Source: JAWKWA01 sp041397765
GTDB taxonomy: Bacteria; Pseudomonadota; Alphaproteobacteria; Rhizobiales; Hyphomicrobiaceae
NCBI GenBank assembly: GCA_041397765.1
Contig: JAWKWA010000018.1
Location: forward strand, 19,798 to 83,797
Length of the DNA: 64,000 nucleotides
Direction of reading: 5' to 3'
Part shown: positions 7,578 through 18,395 of the stretch, piece after piece
Layout: the number at the start of each line of letters is the position of its first letter
Position numbering within the stretch: the first letter of the stretch is position 1
Notes under the pieces: model-generated
Database searches by the model: none
Seen by the model: the letters and a program-made list of their open reading frames with translations, nothing else
Told to the model about the DNA's origin: nothing
Program-made: the position numbers and the translations under genes

Positions 7578-9599
7578 ATGACCGAACTCGTCCAGCAGAT
7601 CGTCGACACGCTCGCCACCGATCCCTATCTCGCCGGGCTGATCGTCTTTCTCGTCGCGACCGGCGAGGCGGTGTTCATCCTCGGCTTCTTCGTGCCCTCG
7701 ACGCCCATCCTGGTCGGCGCCGGCACGCTGATCGGCCTCGGCAAGCTGTCCTTCTGGCCGATTTTCCTGCTGACCTCGGTCGGCGCGGCGGTCGGCGATG
7801 CGATCTCCTATTGGATCGGCTGGTACTACAAGGACCGCCTGAAGACGGTCTGGCCGTTCTCGCGCTACGAATCCCTCGTCGTGCGTGGCGAGGCGTTCTT
7901 CCGCGACCACGGCGCCAAGAGCATCTTCCTCGGCCGCTTCGTGCCGGGCGTGAAGGCGGTCGTGCCGGGAATTGCCGGCATGATGAACATGAATCTCGCC
8001 CGCTTCACGATCATCAACGTGCTGTCGGCCTTCGTCTGGGCGGCCGCCCATATCCTGCCGGGCATACTCGCCGGCGCCGCCCTCGACGCCCTCGGTACCA
8101 TCAGCACCCGCTTGGCCATTGCCGTCGCGCTCGTCCTCGGCCTGATCTTCGTCGCGGTGCTCGTCGTCCGATGGTTCCTGATCGCCATCCGTCCGCTGCT
8201 CGTCGGCAGCCACCGCCGGCTGGTCGCTTTCGCCAATCGCCACAACACGGCTTTCTCGCGCTGGTTCGCCCGCACCTTCGATGAGTCGAACCCCCGCACT
8301 GTCGGCATGATCGCCGCCACCGTCTCGATCATGGTCGGCATGCTCGGCCTCGTCTGGATCATCGACCAGATCGACGACGGCGGCCGGCTCGTGCGCATCG
8401 ACCTCGCCATCCGCAACCTGTTCGAGAGCCTGCGCACGCCGCCCGGCGATGCCGCGATGGTGCTCGTCACCATGCTGGGCGATGCCCCCGTCACCACCGC
8501 CGTGGCGGCGAGCGTCGTCATCTGGCTGATCTGGCACGATGCCTGGGCCCGTGTGGTCGGCTTCCTCACCGCCATGATCTCGGCCAGCCTGTTCGTGCCG
8601 CTCCTGAAACTCCTGCTCGAGCGCAGCCGGCCGATCGAGATCTATGCGGGGGCGGAGATCTATGCCTTTCCGAGCGGCCACGCGACGATCAACGCGGTGC
8701 TCTACGGCATCATCGCCCTGATGGTCGCCCACGACCGCTCGCTCGGCGTCAAGGCGCTGGTCTTCTCGGTCGCGACGGGTTTCGTGACGCTGATCAGCCT
8801 GTCGCGCGTCTATCTGGGCGCCCACTGGGCCTCCGACGTCATCGGCGGCATGCTGTTCGGCATGGCGATCGCCGCCGCCTTCGCCTTCGTCTTCGGCCAT
8901 GTGCCTGGCATCAAACGCAATCTCGCCCGTCTCGCATTGGTCACCATCGGCATGGTGGCGGCGGCCGGCTCCTGGCATATCGCGGCCCATTTCGACCAGT
9001 CCTTCGCCCGTTACAGGGTGCAGCCGACGCCCCAGGTGATGGCCGAGGCCACCTGGCTCGACCAGACCTGGTCGGGTGTCGCATCGAACCGCATCGATCT
9101 CGGCGGTCTCGACAAGGAGCCGCTGATCCTGCAATGGGCGGGCCCCGTCGGTCCGCTCGCGGAGCGCTTCCTGAAGGACGGTTGGTTCGAGCCGGTCGGC
9201 TGGTCGATCGTCTCGGCGGGGACCTATGTCTCGGGCTCGGCGCGGACCGACGAATTGCCGGTGCTGCCGCGCTTCCATGTCGGCCGCGAGCCGATCCTGA
9301 CCCTCGTCAAGCGCGACGGCGAGGCCCCCGATACCGCCCGCTGGGTGCTGCGCGTCTGGCCGTCCGGGCTCATCGTCAGCGACGGCCAAGGCACCCGCCA
9401 TCCCCTGCTCGTCGGCGCGATCGTCAAGGAGCGGCTGAAGCATCCGCTCGGCCAGGTCTCGGTCTCGGCCTGGGACCGCCGCGAGCGCTTCCCGCTGTCG
9501 GCCCTCGAGGCCATCCTGCCCGATACGGTCGAGCGGCTGCGCCCGGCGAGCGGGCGCCGGCCGGCCATCAACCTCTTGCTGGGGCCGCTCAAGCCCTGA
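7578..9599 (+). CDS. DedA - PAP2 phosphatase - LssY C-terminal fusion membrane protein
   Basis: A 673-residue multi-domain membrane protein. Residues about 1-200 are a DedA/SNARE-associated module (ATGEAVFILGFFVPSTP, FLGRFVPGVKAVVPGIAGM). Residues about 240-470 are a type-2 phosphatidic acid phosphatase with all three signatures: K-x6-RP in KLLLERSRP, PSGH in FPSGHA and SR-x5-H-x3-D in SRVYLGAHWASD. The last about 190 residues form a soluble LssY-type domain. The fusion suggests turnover or transport of polyprenyl or phospholipid phosphates at the inner membrane. It follows the kinase gene after a 267-base gap, in which I see no clear promoter or gene. Confidence 0.9.
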   Translation: MTELVQQIVDTLATDPYLAGLIVFLVATGEAVFILGFFVPSTPILVGAGTLIGLGKLSFWPIFLLTSVGAAVGDAISYWIGWYYKDRLKTVWPFSRYESLVVRGEAFFRDHGAKSIFLGRFVPGVKAVVPGIAGMMNMNLARFTIINVLSAFVWAAAHILPGILAGAALDALGTISTRLAIAVALVLGLIFVAVLVVRWFLIAIRPLLVGSHRRLVAFANRHNTAFSRWFARTFDESNPRTVGMIAATVSIMVGMLGLVWIIDQIDDGGRLVRIDLAIRNLFESLRTPPGDAAMVLVTMLGDAPVTTAVAASVVIWLIWHDAWARVVGFLTAMISASLFVPLLKLLLERSRPIEIYAGAEIYAFPSGHATINAVLYGIIALMVAHDRSLGVKALVFSVATGFVTLISLSRVYLGAHWASDVIGGMLFGMAIAAAFAFVFGHVPGIKRNLARLALVTIGMVAAAGSWHIAAHFDQSFARYRVQPTPQVMAEATWLDQTWSGVASNRIDLGGLDKEPLILQWAGPVGPLAERFLKDGWFEPVGWSIVSAGTYVSGSARTDELPVLPRFHVGREPILTLVKRDGEAPDTARWVLRVWPSGLIVSDGQGTRHPLLVGAIVKERLKHPLGQVSVSAWDRRERFPLSALEAILPDTVERLRPASGRRPAINLLLGPLKP

Positions 9600-9771
9600 C
9601 GCCCGGCCCGCGCGCCGAGCCGGCCCGCACCGGCTGTGAGGCCTGACGCAACATGTCCTCGCCGTGGTGGCGGTCGCGCTCTTATGTCCTGCCGCCGGTC
9701 CGCCGCAATCCTCTGTCATGCCCCCGCCGGATCGCACCGGAGTGCGGCATCCGCCGGCCCGGTAGGCATGT

Positions 9772-9798
9772 CTGGCACTCGTGCGGCGGGAGTGCCAG
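9772..9798. promoter_or_regulatory. Upstream CIRCE-like operator (HrcA site)
   Basis: CTGGCACTC, 9 bases, GAGTGCCAG: a perfect dyad. The CIRCE consensus is TTAGCACTC-N9-GAGTGCTAA, so the core GCACTC-N9-GAGTGC is intact and only the outer bases differ symmetrically. It ends 7 bases before the -35 box, an unusual upstream position that would suit cooperative HrcA binding across the promoter. Confidence 0.7.
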
Positions 9799-9805
9799 TT
9801 GGCTC

Positions 9806-9834
9806 TTGACAGCCACAGCCTGGCGGATTATCTC
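9806..9834 (+). promoter_or_regulatory. groESL housekeeping-type promoter
   Basis: A perfect TTGACA (-35) at 9806-9811 and TATCTC (-10) at 9829-9834 are separated by 17 bases, between two CIRCE-type dyads. This is the arrangement expected for a sigma-70-type promoter repressed by HrcA. Confidence 0.7.
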
Positions 9835-9846
9835 CCTCGCCATCTG

Positions 9847-9873
9847 CTAGCACTCACTTGAAGCGAGTGCCAG
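9847..9873. promoter_or_regulatory. CIRCE operator downstream of the groESL promoter
   Basis: CTAGCACTC, 9 bases, GAGTGCCAG: 15 of 18 arm positions match the CIRCE consensus. It begins about 12 bases after the -10 box, the classical HrcA repressor location overlapping the transcription start or 5' leader. Confidence 0.88.
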
Positions 9874-9951
9874 CAGGCACCCCTCACATCGGGCTCGCCC
9901 GGCTCCCGCCCGGGAGCAGGTGACGAGCCGACCGAAACCGGAGAGAACCCC

Positions 9952-10266
9952 ATGAAGTTCCGTCCGCTGCACGATCGCGTGGTCGTCAAGCGCGTCCAGG
10001 AGGACACCAAGACCGCCGGCGGCATCATCATTCCCGACTCGGCGACCGAGAAGCCGATGCAGGGCGAGGTGATCGCGGTGGGGCCGGGCGCCCGCAACGA
10101 GGACGGCGAGCGCATCACCCTCGACGTCAAGGCCGGCGACATCGTGCTGTTCGGCAAGTGGTCGGGCACCGAGGTCAAGATCGACGGCCAGGAGCTCCTG
10201 ATCATGAAGGAGTCCGACATCATGGGCGTGATCGAGGGCAAGGCGTCGTCCAAGAAGGCGGCCTGA
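9952..10266 (+). CDS. groES: Co-chaperonin GroES
   Basis: A 104-residue co-chaperonin capping GroEL. It opens MKFRPLHDRVVVKRV, contains the mobile loop TKTAGGIIIPDSATEKP, and has the conserved GDIVLFGKWSGTEVK near the C-terminal half. It ends with an extra KASSKKAA tail, making it slightly longer than the usual 95-98 residues. It is first in the groESL operon, 104 bases before groEL, downstream of two CIRCE dyads. Confidence 0.98.
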   Translation: MKFRPLHDRVVVKRVQEDTKTAGGIIIPDSATEKPMQGEVIAVGPGARNEDGERITLDVKAGDIVLFGKWSGTEVKIDGQELLIMKESDIMGVIEGKASSKKAA

Positions 10267-10370
10267 TCCCGAGCCGATCGCATCCGGCCCCGGGCCAACC
10301 CCCCGCACGGCGGTCCGGAAGCGCTGTCAATCCAGTTCCGACAATCAAAGAAAGCTGAGGAGCCAAAGAC

Positions 10371-12024
<1,654 letters not shown>

Positions 12025-12057
12025 GCGTCGGTCACCCCGATCCTCAGACGACACAAG

Positions 12058-12088
12058 CCGCCCGGGAGCGATCCCGGGGCGGTTTCTT
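12058..12088 (+). terminator. Rho-independent terminator of groESL
   Basis: A GC-rich stem (CCGCCCGGGA with TCCCGGGGCGG, one bulge, loop GCGA) is followed by TTTCTT, starting 34 bases after the groEL stop codon. Confidence 0.85.
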
Positions 12089-12265
12089 GGACCGTCCCTG
12101 GCGCCCTTCCGGCAAGGCATGTCTTGTGCGAGGGTGGGGATGGCTGCCGGTTGGCCGTGGGTTCGCGATTGCATGCGAGCTGAACCCGCTGCAGAGCGAT
12201 GTCCGCACCGGCGGCTCGACTGGGATGGTCGGCTCGACGCCACGAGACGCGGCGTCGCCTGAACC

Positions 12266-14347
12266 TCAGCCGATGCCGAGCGCGGCCTTCAAGGGGCCGA
12301 GATGCGCCTCGTAGCGGCGCCACTGCGCGACGGAGTCGCGGTAGATCGGCTGGCGGACCTGTGTCGTGCTGATCGTCATGACGACATTGCCGGCCCGGTG
12401 GAAGTCGAGGCAGGCATCGTTCCACTCCAGTCCGCAATGGGCGATCAGCCGCCGCGTCTCGCCCTCCTGGTCGGCGATCAGCCGTTCGTAGTCGAGATCG
12501 TAGACGAAGCCCGGCAGCACCTCGCTCCAATGCGCCATGAGGTCCTGATAGAGGCGGTGGCGATGGCCGAGCTCGGCGAGGTCGCAGGCATATTGATGGC
12601 CGACCGCGAAAAAGTTCTTGTAGATCGACAGGCAGTTGTCGAGCGGATCGCGCCGGCAGTGGATCACCACGGCATTGGGCAGCATGGCGCGTATCAGCCC
12701 GACCCGCTCGAAATTCTGCGGCATCTTGTCGGTGAAGCGCTGGCGTGAACCGTGCCGGCGCCAGATCCGCTCCATATAGGCGCGACCGAGGCCTTCCAGA
12801 CCCGCCCCATCGAGCGACGCGATCGTCTCGGGATAGACGATCTGATTGCGGCCATGCCCGGCGAGCACCATGACCGCGCCAAGATCGGTGAGTTCGCCTG
12901 CGCCCCGCACATCCGGATGGCTGGCGATGATCTGCTCTGTCAGCGTCGTGCCCGAGCGCGGCATGCCGAGCACGAAGATCGGCCGCGCATCGGCGAGCCC
13001 CGCTCCGGCGGTCCTTGCAAAGAAGTCGCGCGTGAAGACCTGTCTGATCCGGGCGAAATAATCGGCCGCGATCTCGGTCGAATAGTCGAATGTCTTGCGC
13101 TGCAGGCCGTTCGCCTCGCTGAGATAGCGGAACGCCCGGTCGTGGTCGCCAAGCTGCTCGAACACGCGCGCGAGCGCAAAGCCGAGCTCCATGCGCTGGC
13201 CGTCCTCCATCGCCTCGTTGTCATAGCGGGCGACGAGGTGCTCGATCTCGGGCGTCATCGACCGGTGCCGCTCGGCAAAGACGAGATGGCGGATGGTCCT
13301 CGTATCCTCTGGATCGAGCGCGAGCGCGGCGCGATAGGCCGCGACCGCCTCGGCCTTCCGGTCGGCGGCGAGTAAGGTTTCGCCGAGCTGGCAATGCGTG
13401 ACGACGTCCCCCGGGGCGACCTCGAGCGCGCGCCGCCGTGCGGCGAGTGCATTCTCGACATTGCCATAGGCCGTCAGCACCATGGCGACGACGCTGTGGG
13501 CCTCGACGATCGACGGGTCGAGCCGGATCATCTCCCGCGCCGTCTCGAGGGCCTCGTCGAGCAGGCCGAGATCGGTCTGGGCCTTGCTCAGCGACAGAAG
13601 CGTGGCGAGATCGGCCGGATCGAGCCGCCGCGCCCGCTCGAGCAACGGCAGGGCGTCGCGGGTCCGCTCCAGGCGACACAACACGCCCGACAGCCCGCGC
13701 AACGTCTCCCCGTCGTCGGGCGCGATCTTGAAGGCCGCCTCGAAAGCGCCGAGCGCCTCGTTCGGCTCGCCCTTCTCCTCGAGTGCCCGGCCGAGATTGG
13801 TGAGCGCCGGCAGGTAGCGCGGGTCCCGCCCGATGGCGCGCCGGTAGGCGGCGACCGCCTCGTCGAGACGCTGAAGCGCGCGCAGCGCATTGCCGAGATT
13901 GGTCAGCACCATCGGCGAATCGGGCGAAATCTCCCCCGCCGTGGTCAGCACCTGCAGCGCCTCGGCCGCCTCGTCCCTGTCGGTCAGCGCGATGCCGAGA
14001 TTGTTGAGGATGCCGGGATTTCGCGGCTCGATGGCGAGCGCCCGGCGATAGCTGGCGATCGCCTCGTCGATCCGGCCGCTCGCCTTGTAGGCGCGGCCGA
14101 GATTGCTGAGCGCGAGCGCGTTGCGGCCGTTGGCGGCGATCGAGCGGGATATCAGCTTGACGGCATCGGGCGGGCTGCCGCTGTCGAGCGCGACGAGCCC
14201 CATCAGGTGGTTGGCGTCGGCATTCGACGGGTGGCTGCCGAGGATGCGCTTCAGCTCCTTCTGCGCCCCCTTGAGGTCGCCGGCATTGTAGCGGGCAATG
14301 GCCGACTTCAACGCTGGCGGATTGGTGGCTCCGGGCAGCCTTGCCAT
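12266..14347 (-). CDS. TPR-repeat sulfotransferase family protein
   Basis: A 693-residue protein. Residues about 1-330 are about nine consecutive TPR units (for example LALSNLGRAYKASGRIDEAI, LTNLGNALRALQRLDEAVAA). Residues about 430-690 form a sulfotransferase domain with the PAPS 5'-phosphosulfate loop VLGMPRSGTTLTEQIIASHP and the downstream region VIHCRRDPLDNCLSIYKNFF. It would transfer sulfate from PAPS to a protein or glycan; the TPR part probably holds the acceptor. No signal peptide or membrane helix is seen. The gene converges on groESL and is transcribed in the same direction as irr, about 76 bases downstream of it. The acceptor is unknown. Confidence 0.9.
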   Translation of the reverse strand: MARLPGATNPPALKSAIARYNAGDLKGAQKELKRILGSHPSNADANHLMGLVALDSGSPPDAVKLISRSIAANGRNALALSNLGRAYKASGRIDEAIASYRRALAIEPRNPGILNNLGIALTDRDEAAEALQVLTTAGEISPDSPMVLTNLGNALRALQRLDEAVAAYRRAIGRDPRYLPALTNLGRALEEKGEPNEALGAFEAAFKIAPDDGETLRGLSGVLCRLERTRDALPLLERARRLDPADLATLLSLSKAQTDLGLLDEALETAREMIRLDPSIVEAHSVVAMVLTAYGNVENALAARRRALEVAPGDVVTHCQLGETLLAADRKAEAVAAYRAALALDPEDTRTIRHLVFAERHRSMTPEIEHLVARYDNEAMEDGQRMELGFALARVFEQLGDHDRAFRYLSEANGLQRKTFDYSTEIAADYFARIRQVFTRDFFARTAGAGLADARPIFVLGMPRSGTTLTEQIIASHPDVRGAGELTDLGAVMVLAGHGRNQIVYPETIASLDGAGLEGLGRAYMERIWRRHGSRQRFTDKMPQNFERVGLIRAMLPNAVVIHCRRDPLDNCLSIYKNFFAVGHQYACDLAELGHRHRLYQDLMAHWSEVLPGFVYDLDYERLIADQEGETRRLIAHCGLEWNDACLDFHRAGNVVMTISTTQVRQPIYRDSVAQWRRYEAHLGPLKAALGIG

Positions 14348-14423
14348 GGCTCGCGGCCTCGCTGGGGTAATGTCAGGGCCGCGACCCGGTCACGGCCGCA
14401 GACGGCGGCAGGTTGGGCGCCGG

Positions 14424-14918
14424 TCAGCGGCGGCTCGACTTCTCGCGCAGCCGGACGACCACCTCGATCCGCGTGATCTCCATGCCCTCGGGAGCGTCGG
14501 GCACGCCGATCACCTCCATCTGATCGTGCGGCACGTCGATGATCGTCCCGTCGCGCTCGGAATAGAAATGATGGTGCGGACCGGTATTGGTGTCGAAATA
14601 GGTCTTGGAGCCGTCGACCGGGACCGGGCGCAGCAGCCCCGCCTCGGTGAACTGATGAAGCGTATTGTAGATCGTCGCCAGCGAGACCGGGATGTCCTCG
14701 GCGGCCGCTTCGATCTGCAGCCGCTCGGCCGTCACATGCCGGTGCGGTCCACCGAACAGGAGCTGGCCGAGCGCGAGCCGCTGCCGCGTCGGCCTCAGTC
14801 CCGCCTGGACCAGCAGGCGGCGCACCTGGCTCGGCGCCTTCAACGCGTGGCCATGTTGGTCGCTCAAAGCTCGCTTCCTCGTCGTTCCCGATGGCCGCAT
14901 CTGCGCGGCGCGTGCCAT
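14424..14918 (-). CDS. irr: Iron response regulator Irr (Fur family)
   Basis: A 164-residue start at 14918 (MARAAQMRPS) fits the usual Irr length of about 160; the frame is open further upstream but without similarity. Fur-type winged helix features include LRPTRQRLALGQLLFGG, VSLATIYNTLHQFTEAGLLR and the metal/heme-region motif GPHHHFY. In Rhizobiales Irr represses heme and iron-using genes under iron limitation and is degraded upon heme binding. Its divergent position next to fabA-fabB-fabI is the characteristic Hyphomicrobiales arrangement. The start codon is only moderately sure because no strong ribosome site is visible. Confidence 0.9.
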   Translation of the reverse strand: MARAAQMRPSGTTRKRALSDQHGHALKAPSQVRRLLVQAGLRPTRQRLALGQLLFGGPHRHVTAERLQIEAAAEDIPVSLATIYNTLHQFTEAGLLRPVPVDGSKTYFDTNTGPHHHFYSERDGTIIDVPHDQMEVIGVPDAPEGMEITRIEVVVRLREKSSRR

Positions 14919-15265
14919 TCCGACCGCGACCGGCCACCGCCAGGCGACCGGTGGGCACGGCCCCGCATGACATGCCAGCCCATGATGGCGCAAATATAGA
15001 AGCGGTCGCGGATTCCGGCAACCCGTCGCCTCCCCTCGCCTCCGTGTCATGGCGGCACAGCATGGGTCCGGGACGATCGCCGCTGCAGCATCGAGGGCCA
15101 CGCCCGACCACGCCGGCGCGCCCCATCATATCGAGCGGACTTTTGATGCCATGCCGAGTGTGTTAAGCGATTGGGTCGGCGGAGCCGCGCTCCGCAGGGG
15201 AGGGACGGGTGCGTCCAGGGACGTGCCTCGTAAGTAGAACGGGGTGTCGATGAAGACGGATGGTC
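14919..15265. other. irr / fabA divergent spacer (347 bases)
   Basis: This region holds the divergent promoters of irr and the fabA-fabB-fabI group. I see no convincing ICE-type Irr box, RNA gene or small ORF. A short AT-richer patch at about 15137-15170 (TTTTGATGCC, GTGTTAAGCGATT) is the likeliest fabA promoter area. Confidence 0.4.
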
Positions 15266-15793
15266 ATGGCTGAGCGTCGCGCGAGCTACGAGTATGAGGA
15301 CCTGCTGGCCTGCGGGCGCGGCGAGTTGTTCGGTCCCGGCAACGCGCAGCTGCCGCTGCCGCCGATGCTGATGTTCGACCGCATTGCCCGGATCGAGGAG
15401 AGCGGCGGCGAGCATGGCAAGGGCACGATCGTCGCCGAATACGAGATCAAGCCGGACCATTGGTATTTCGGCTGTCATTTCAAGGGCGACCCGGTGATGC
15501 CGGGCTGCCTCGGCCTCGATGCCCTCTGGCAGCTCACCGGCTTCTTCCTCGGCTGGCTCGGTGCGCCGGGCCGCGGCCGCGCGCTCGGCGTCGGCGAGGT
15601 GAAGTTCACCGGCATGGTGGTGCCGACGACCCGCCGCGTCGAGTATGTGATCGACATGAAACGGGTCATTCTGCGAAAGCTGAAGCTCGGCATCGGCGAT
15701 GGCGTGATGAAGGCGGACGGCGAGGTCATCTACGTCGCCAAGGACCTGAGGGTCGGGCTGTTCGAGGCTGGCAGCGAGGGCGCGCTCGGCTGA
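15266..15793 (+). CDS. fabA: 3-hydroxydecanoyl-ACP dehydratase/isomerase FabA
   Basis: A 175-residue enzyme that dehydrates 3-hydroxydecanoyl-ACP and isomerises the product to cis-3-decenoyl-ACP, committing chains to unsaturated fatty acids. The start at 15266 (MAERRASYEYEDLLACGRGE) aligns with the E. coli N-terminus; an in-frame ATG lies 6 bases upstream. The catalytic pair appears as H71 (CHFKGDPVMPG) and D85 (GLDALWQ), matching E. coli H70 and D84. It is first in the fabA-fabB-fabI group. Confidence 0.97.
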   Translation: MAERRASYEYEDLLACGRGELFGPGNAQLPLPPMLMFDRIARIEESGGEHGKGTIVAEYEIKPDHWYFGCHFKGDPVMPGCLGLDALWQLTGFFLGWLGAPGRGRALGVGEVKFTGMVVPTTRRVEYVIDMKRVILRKLKLGIGDGVMKADGEVIYVAKDLRVGLFEAGSEGALG

Positions 15794-15945
15794 GCGCGAG
15801 GGGGGCGGCAGCGGGTGTTGGACCGGTATCCTGGCGCCCGGCTGCGGGCGATTGAGCCAGGTACCGCTCCGCCTTGCGGTCGGATCGCAAGGCCGACCGA
15901 CGGGGCCCGGGGCCCTGTCGCGATCAAGACGAGGATTGGAATCGA

Positions 15946-17178
15946 ATGAGACGCGTGGTCGTGACCGGCATGGGGATCGTGTCCTCCATCGGCAACAATG
16001 CCCAGGAGGTGACGGCGTCGCTGCGCGAGGCGCGCTCGGGCATTCGCAAGTCCGACCGCTATGCCGAGCTCGGCTTCCGCTGCCAGGTCCATGGCGAGCC
16101 CCAGCTCGACTGGGAGGCGATGATCGATCGCAAGGTGCGTCGGTTCATGGCCGCCGGCTCGGCCTGGAACTATATCGCCATGCAGCAGGCGATCCAGGAT
16201 GCGGGGCTGGAGAAGAAGGACGTCTCCAACGAGCGTACCGGTATCGTCATGGGCTCGGGCGGTCCCTCGACCTCGACCATCGTCGCGGCCGCCGACACCA
16301 CCCGTACCAAGGGACCAAAGAAGGTCGGACCCTTCGAGGTGCCGAAGGCCATGTCCTCGACCGCCTCCGCGACCCTCGCCACGCCCTTCCAGATCCACGG
16401 CGTCAACTATTCCATCTCCTCGGCCTGCGCGACCTCGTCCCACTGCATCGGCAACTCGGCCGAGCTCATCCAGTGGGGCAAGCAGGACGTCATGTTCGCC
16501 GGCGGCAGCGAGGAGCTCGATTGGACGCTGTCGGTGCTGTTCGATTCCATGCAGGCCATGTCGTCCCGCTTCAACGACACACCCGACAAGGCGAGCCGTG
16601 CCTATGACGTGAACCGCGACGGCTTCGTCATCGCCGGCGGCGCCGGCGTGCTCGTCCTCGAGGAGCTGGAGCACGCCAAGGCCCGTGGCGCCCGCATCTA
16701 TGCCGAGGTCGCCGGCTATGGCGCCACCTCCGACGGGCACGACATGGTGGCCCCCTCGGGCGAAGGCGCCGCGCGCTGCATGCGTCTCGCCATGAAGGGC
16801 CTCGACGGCCGTGGTCTCGGCTGCCCGGTCGACTACATCAACCCGCACGCCACCTCGACGCCGATCGGCGACCTGAAGGAGATCGAGGCGATCCGCGAGG
16901 TGTTCGGCGAGAAGGTGCCGCCGATCTCGGCCACCAAGTCGCTGACCGGTCACTCCCTCGGCGCCGCCGGCGTCCAGGAGGCGATCTACTCGCTCCTCAT
17001 GATGTCGAACGGCTTCATCGCCGAATCGGCCAATATCGAGGAGCTCGATCCCGCTTTCGCCGACATGCCGATCGCCCGCAAGCGCCAGGACGGCGTCGAT
17101 CTCGATTGCGTGATGTCGAACAGCTTCGGCTTCGGCGGCACCAACGCGACGCTTGTTTTCCGCCGTTACGAAGCGTGA
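15946..17178 (+). CDS. fabB: Beta-ketoacyl-ACP synthase I FabB
   Basis: A 410-residue condensing enzyme that elongates the unsaturated acyl-ACP made by FabA. The start MRRVVVTGMG at 15946 matches the family; the open upstream extension has no similarity. The Cys-His-His triad is present: C161 in SSACATSSH, H301 in NPHATSTPIGD and H336 in KSLTGHSLGAAG. It ends with NSFGFGGTNATLVF. It lies 152 bases after fabA and 94 bases before fabI. Confidence 0.97.
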   Translation: MRRVVVTGMGIVSSIGNNAQEVTASLREARSGIRKSDRYAELGFRCQVHGEPQLDWEAMIDRKVRRFMAAGSAWNYIAMQQAIQDAGLEKKDVSNERTGIVMGSGGPSTSTIVAAADTTRTKGPKKVGPFEVPKAMSSTASATLATPFQIHGVNYSISSACATSSHCIGNSAELIQWGKQDVMFAGGSEELDWTLSVLFDSMQAMSSRFNDTPDKASRAYDVNRDGFVIAGGAGVLVLEELEHAKARGARIYAEVAGYGATSDGHDMVAPSGEGAARCMRLAMKGLDGRGLGCPVDYINPHATSTPIGDLKEIEAIREVFGEKVPPISATKSLTGHSLGAAGVQEAIYSLLMMSNGFIAESANIEELDPAFADMPIARKRQDGVDLDCVMSNSFGFGGTNATLVFRRYEA

Positions 17179-17272
17179 TTTCGCGGGCCGGGCGAAACAC
17201 TGCATAAGTTTTGTTGGATGCCCTTTTTTGGTCCGCCGCGGACCGGGCGCCGGGGGCAGGAGAGAGCATCAG

Positions 17273-18145
17273 ATGAGCGAAGTCGACATCGCCGTTCCCG
17301 GGCCGCTGATGGCGGGCAAGCGTGGCCTTGTCATGGGCGTCGCCAATGATCGCTCGATCGCCTGGGGCATCGCCCGGGTGCTGGCCGGCCAAGGGGCAAA
17401 ACTCGCCTTCACGTACCAGGGCGACGCCTTCGGCCGGCGCGCCATTCCGCTCGCACAATCGGTCGGCGCCGAGGTGATCGAGAGCTGCGACGTCATGGAC
17501 CTCGCCTCGGTCGACCGCGTCTTCGAGGCGATCGCCCGCACCTGGGGCTCGCTCGATTTCGTCGTCCACGCGCTCGCTTTCTCCGACCGCAACGAGCTGC
17601 GCGGCCGCTACGCCGACACCAGCCGCGCCAATTTCCAGCAGACCATGGTGATCTCCTGCTTCTCCTTCACCGAGATCGCCAAGCGCGCCGCCGCCCTGAT
17701 GCCGAACGGCGGCTCGATGATCACCCTGACCTATGGCGGGGCGACGCGCGTGGTGCCGAGCTACAATGTCATGGGCGTCGCCAAGGCCGCGCTCGAGGCC
17801 AGCGTTCGCTATCTCGCCGCCGATTTCGGGCCGCAGGGCGTCCGGGTCAATGCGCTGTCGGCCGGGCCGATGCGCACGCTCGCCGGCGCTGGTGTCTCCG
17901 ATGCGCGCACCATCTTCAACTACCAGAAGGACCACAGCCCGCTGCGTCGCACGCCGACGCTGGACGAGGTCGGCGGGGCGGCCCTCTATCTGCTCTCGCC
18001 GATGTCGGGTGCCGTCACCGGCGAGGTCCATTTCGTCGATTGCGGCTACTCGACCCTCGCCATGCCCTCGCTCGACGAGCTGAAGACGCTCGAGGCCGAT
18101 GCCGAGGCCGTGGGCCGCACCCGCGCCGCCGACGCGGCGGAGTAG
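17273..18145 (+). CDS. fabI: Enoyl-ACP reductase (NADH) FabI
   Basis: A 290-residue short-chain dehydrogenase-type enzyme completing the fatty-acid elongation cycle. The start MSEVDIAVPG at 17273 follows GGAGAG at a good spacing. The nucleotide motif GVANDRSIAWGIA and the catalytic Y154 and Y164-x6-K171 (SYNVMGVAKA) identify FabI rather than another SDR. The last about 20 residues (EADAEAVGRTRAADAAE) are a family-atypical charged tail. It is third in the fab group. Confidence 0.96.
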   Translation: MSEVDIAVPGPLMAGKRGLVMGVANDRSIAWGIARVLAGQGAKLAFTYQGDAFGRRAIPLAQSVGAEVIESCDVMDLASVDRVFEAIARTWGSLDFVVHALAFSDRNELRGRYADTSRANFQQTMVISCFSFTEIAKRAAALMPNGGSMITLTYGGATRVVPSYNVMGVAKAALEASVRYLAADFGPQGVRVNALSAGPMRTLAGAGVSDARTIFNYQKDHSPLRRTPTLDEVGGAALYLLSPMSGAVTGEVHFVDCGYSTLAMPSLDELKTLEADAEAVGRTRAADAAE

Positions 18146-18395
18146 ACGCCCCCCGCACCCGTCACGATGCTTTGGCCCGATCGCAGGACCAGTTCGCCGG
18201 ACGGAAGCCGGGCCGGGTGACCGCACGCGCACTCATGAACCGGCGGCGTTCCCGCGCCTCGCCCGGCCGCATGCCTCCCCTGACCCTCGCACGGCCGCAG
18301 CGGCTTTGACGCCCGCCCGCCCGCGTGCTCAATTCCCCCGGCCGTCGACACGGCCCGGGAGACGCCACGCGGTCGTGGCCATGCGGGGGCATCAC

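Larger units (their letters stand above)
9600..9951. other. groESL upstream regulatory region (352 bases)
   Basis: This spacer has no gene. It contains the groES promoter and two CIRCE-type operators, listed separately. A groES ribosome site (GGAGAG) sits just before the start codon at 9952. Confidence 0.8.

Noticed and set aside
5574..9737. A 1387-codon antisense frame spanning the kinase and DedA-PAP2 genes
   Set aside because: Very long, Asp/Arg/Gly-rich, no domains and antisense to three well-supported genes; a typical high-GC antisense artefact.
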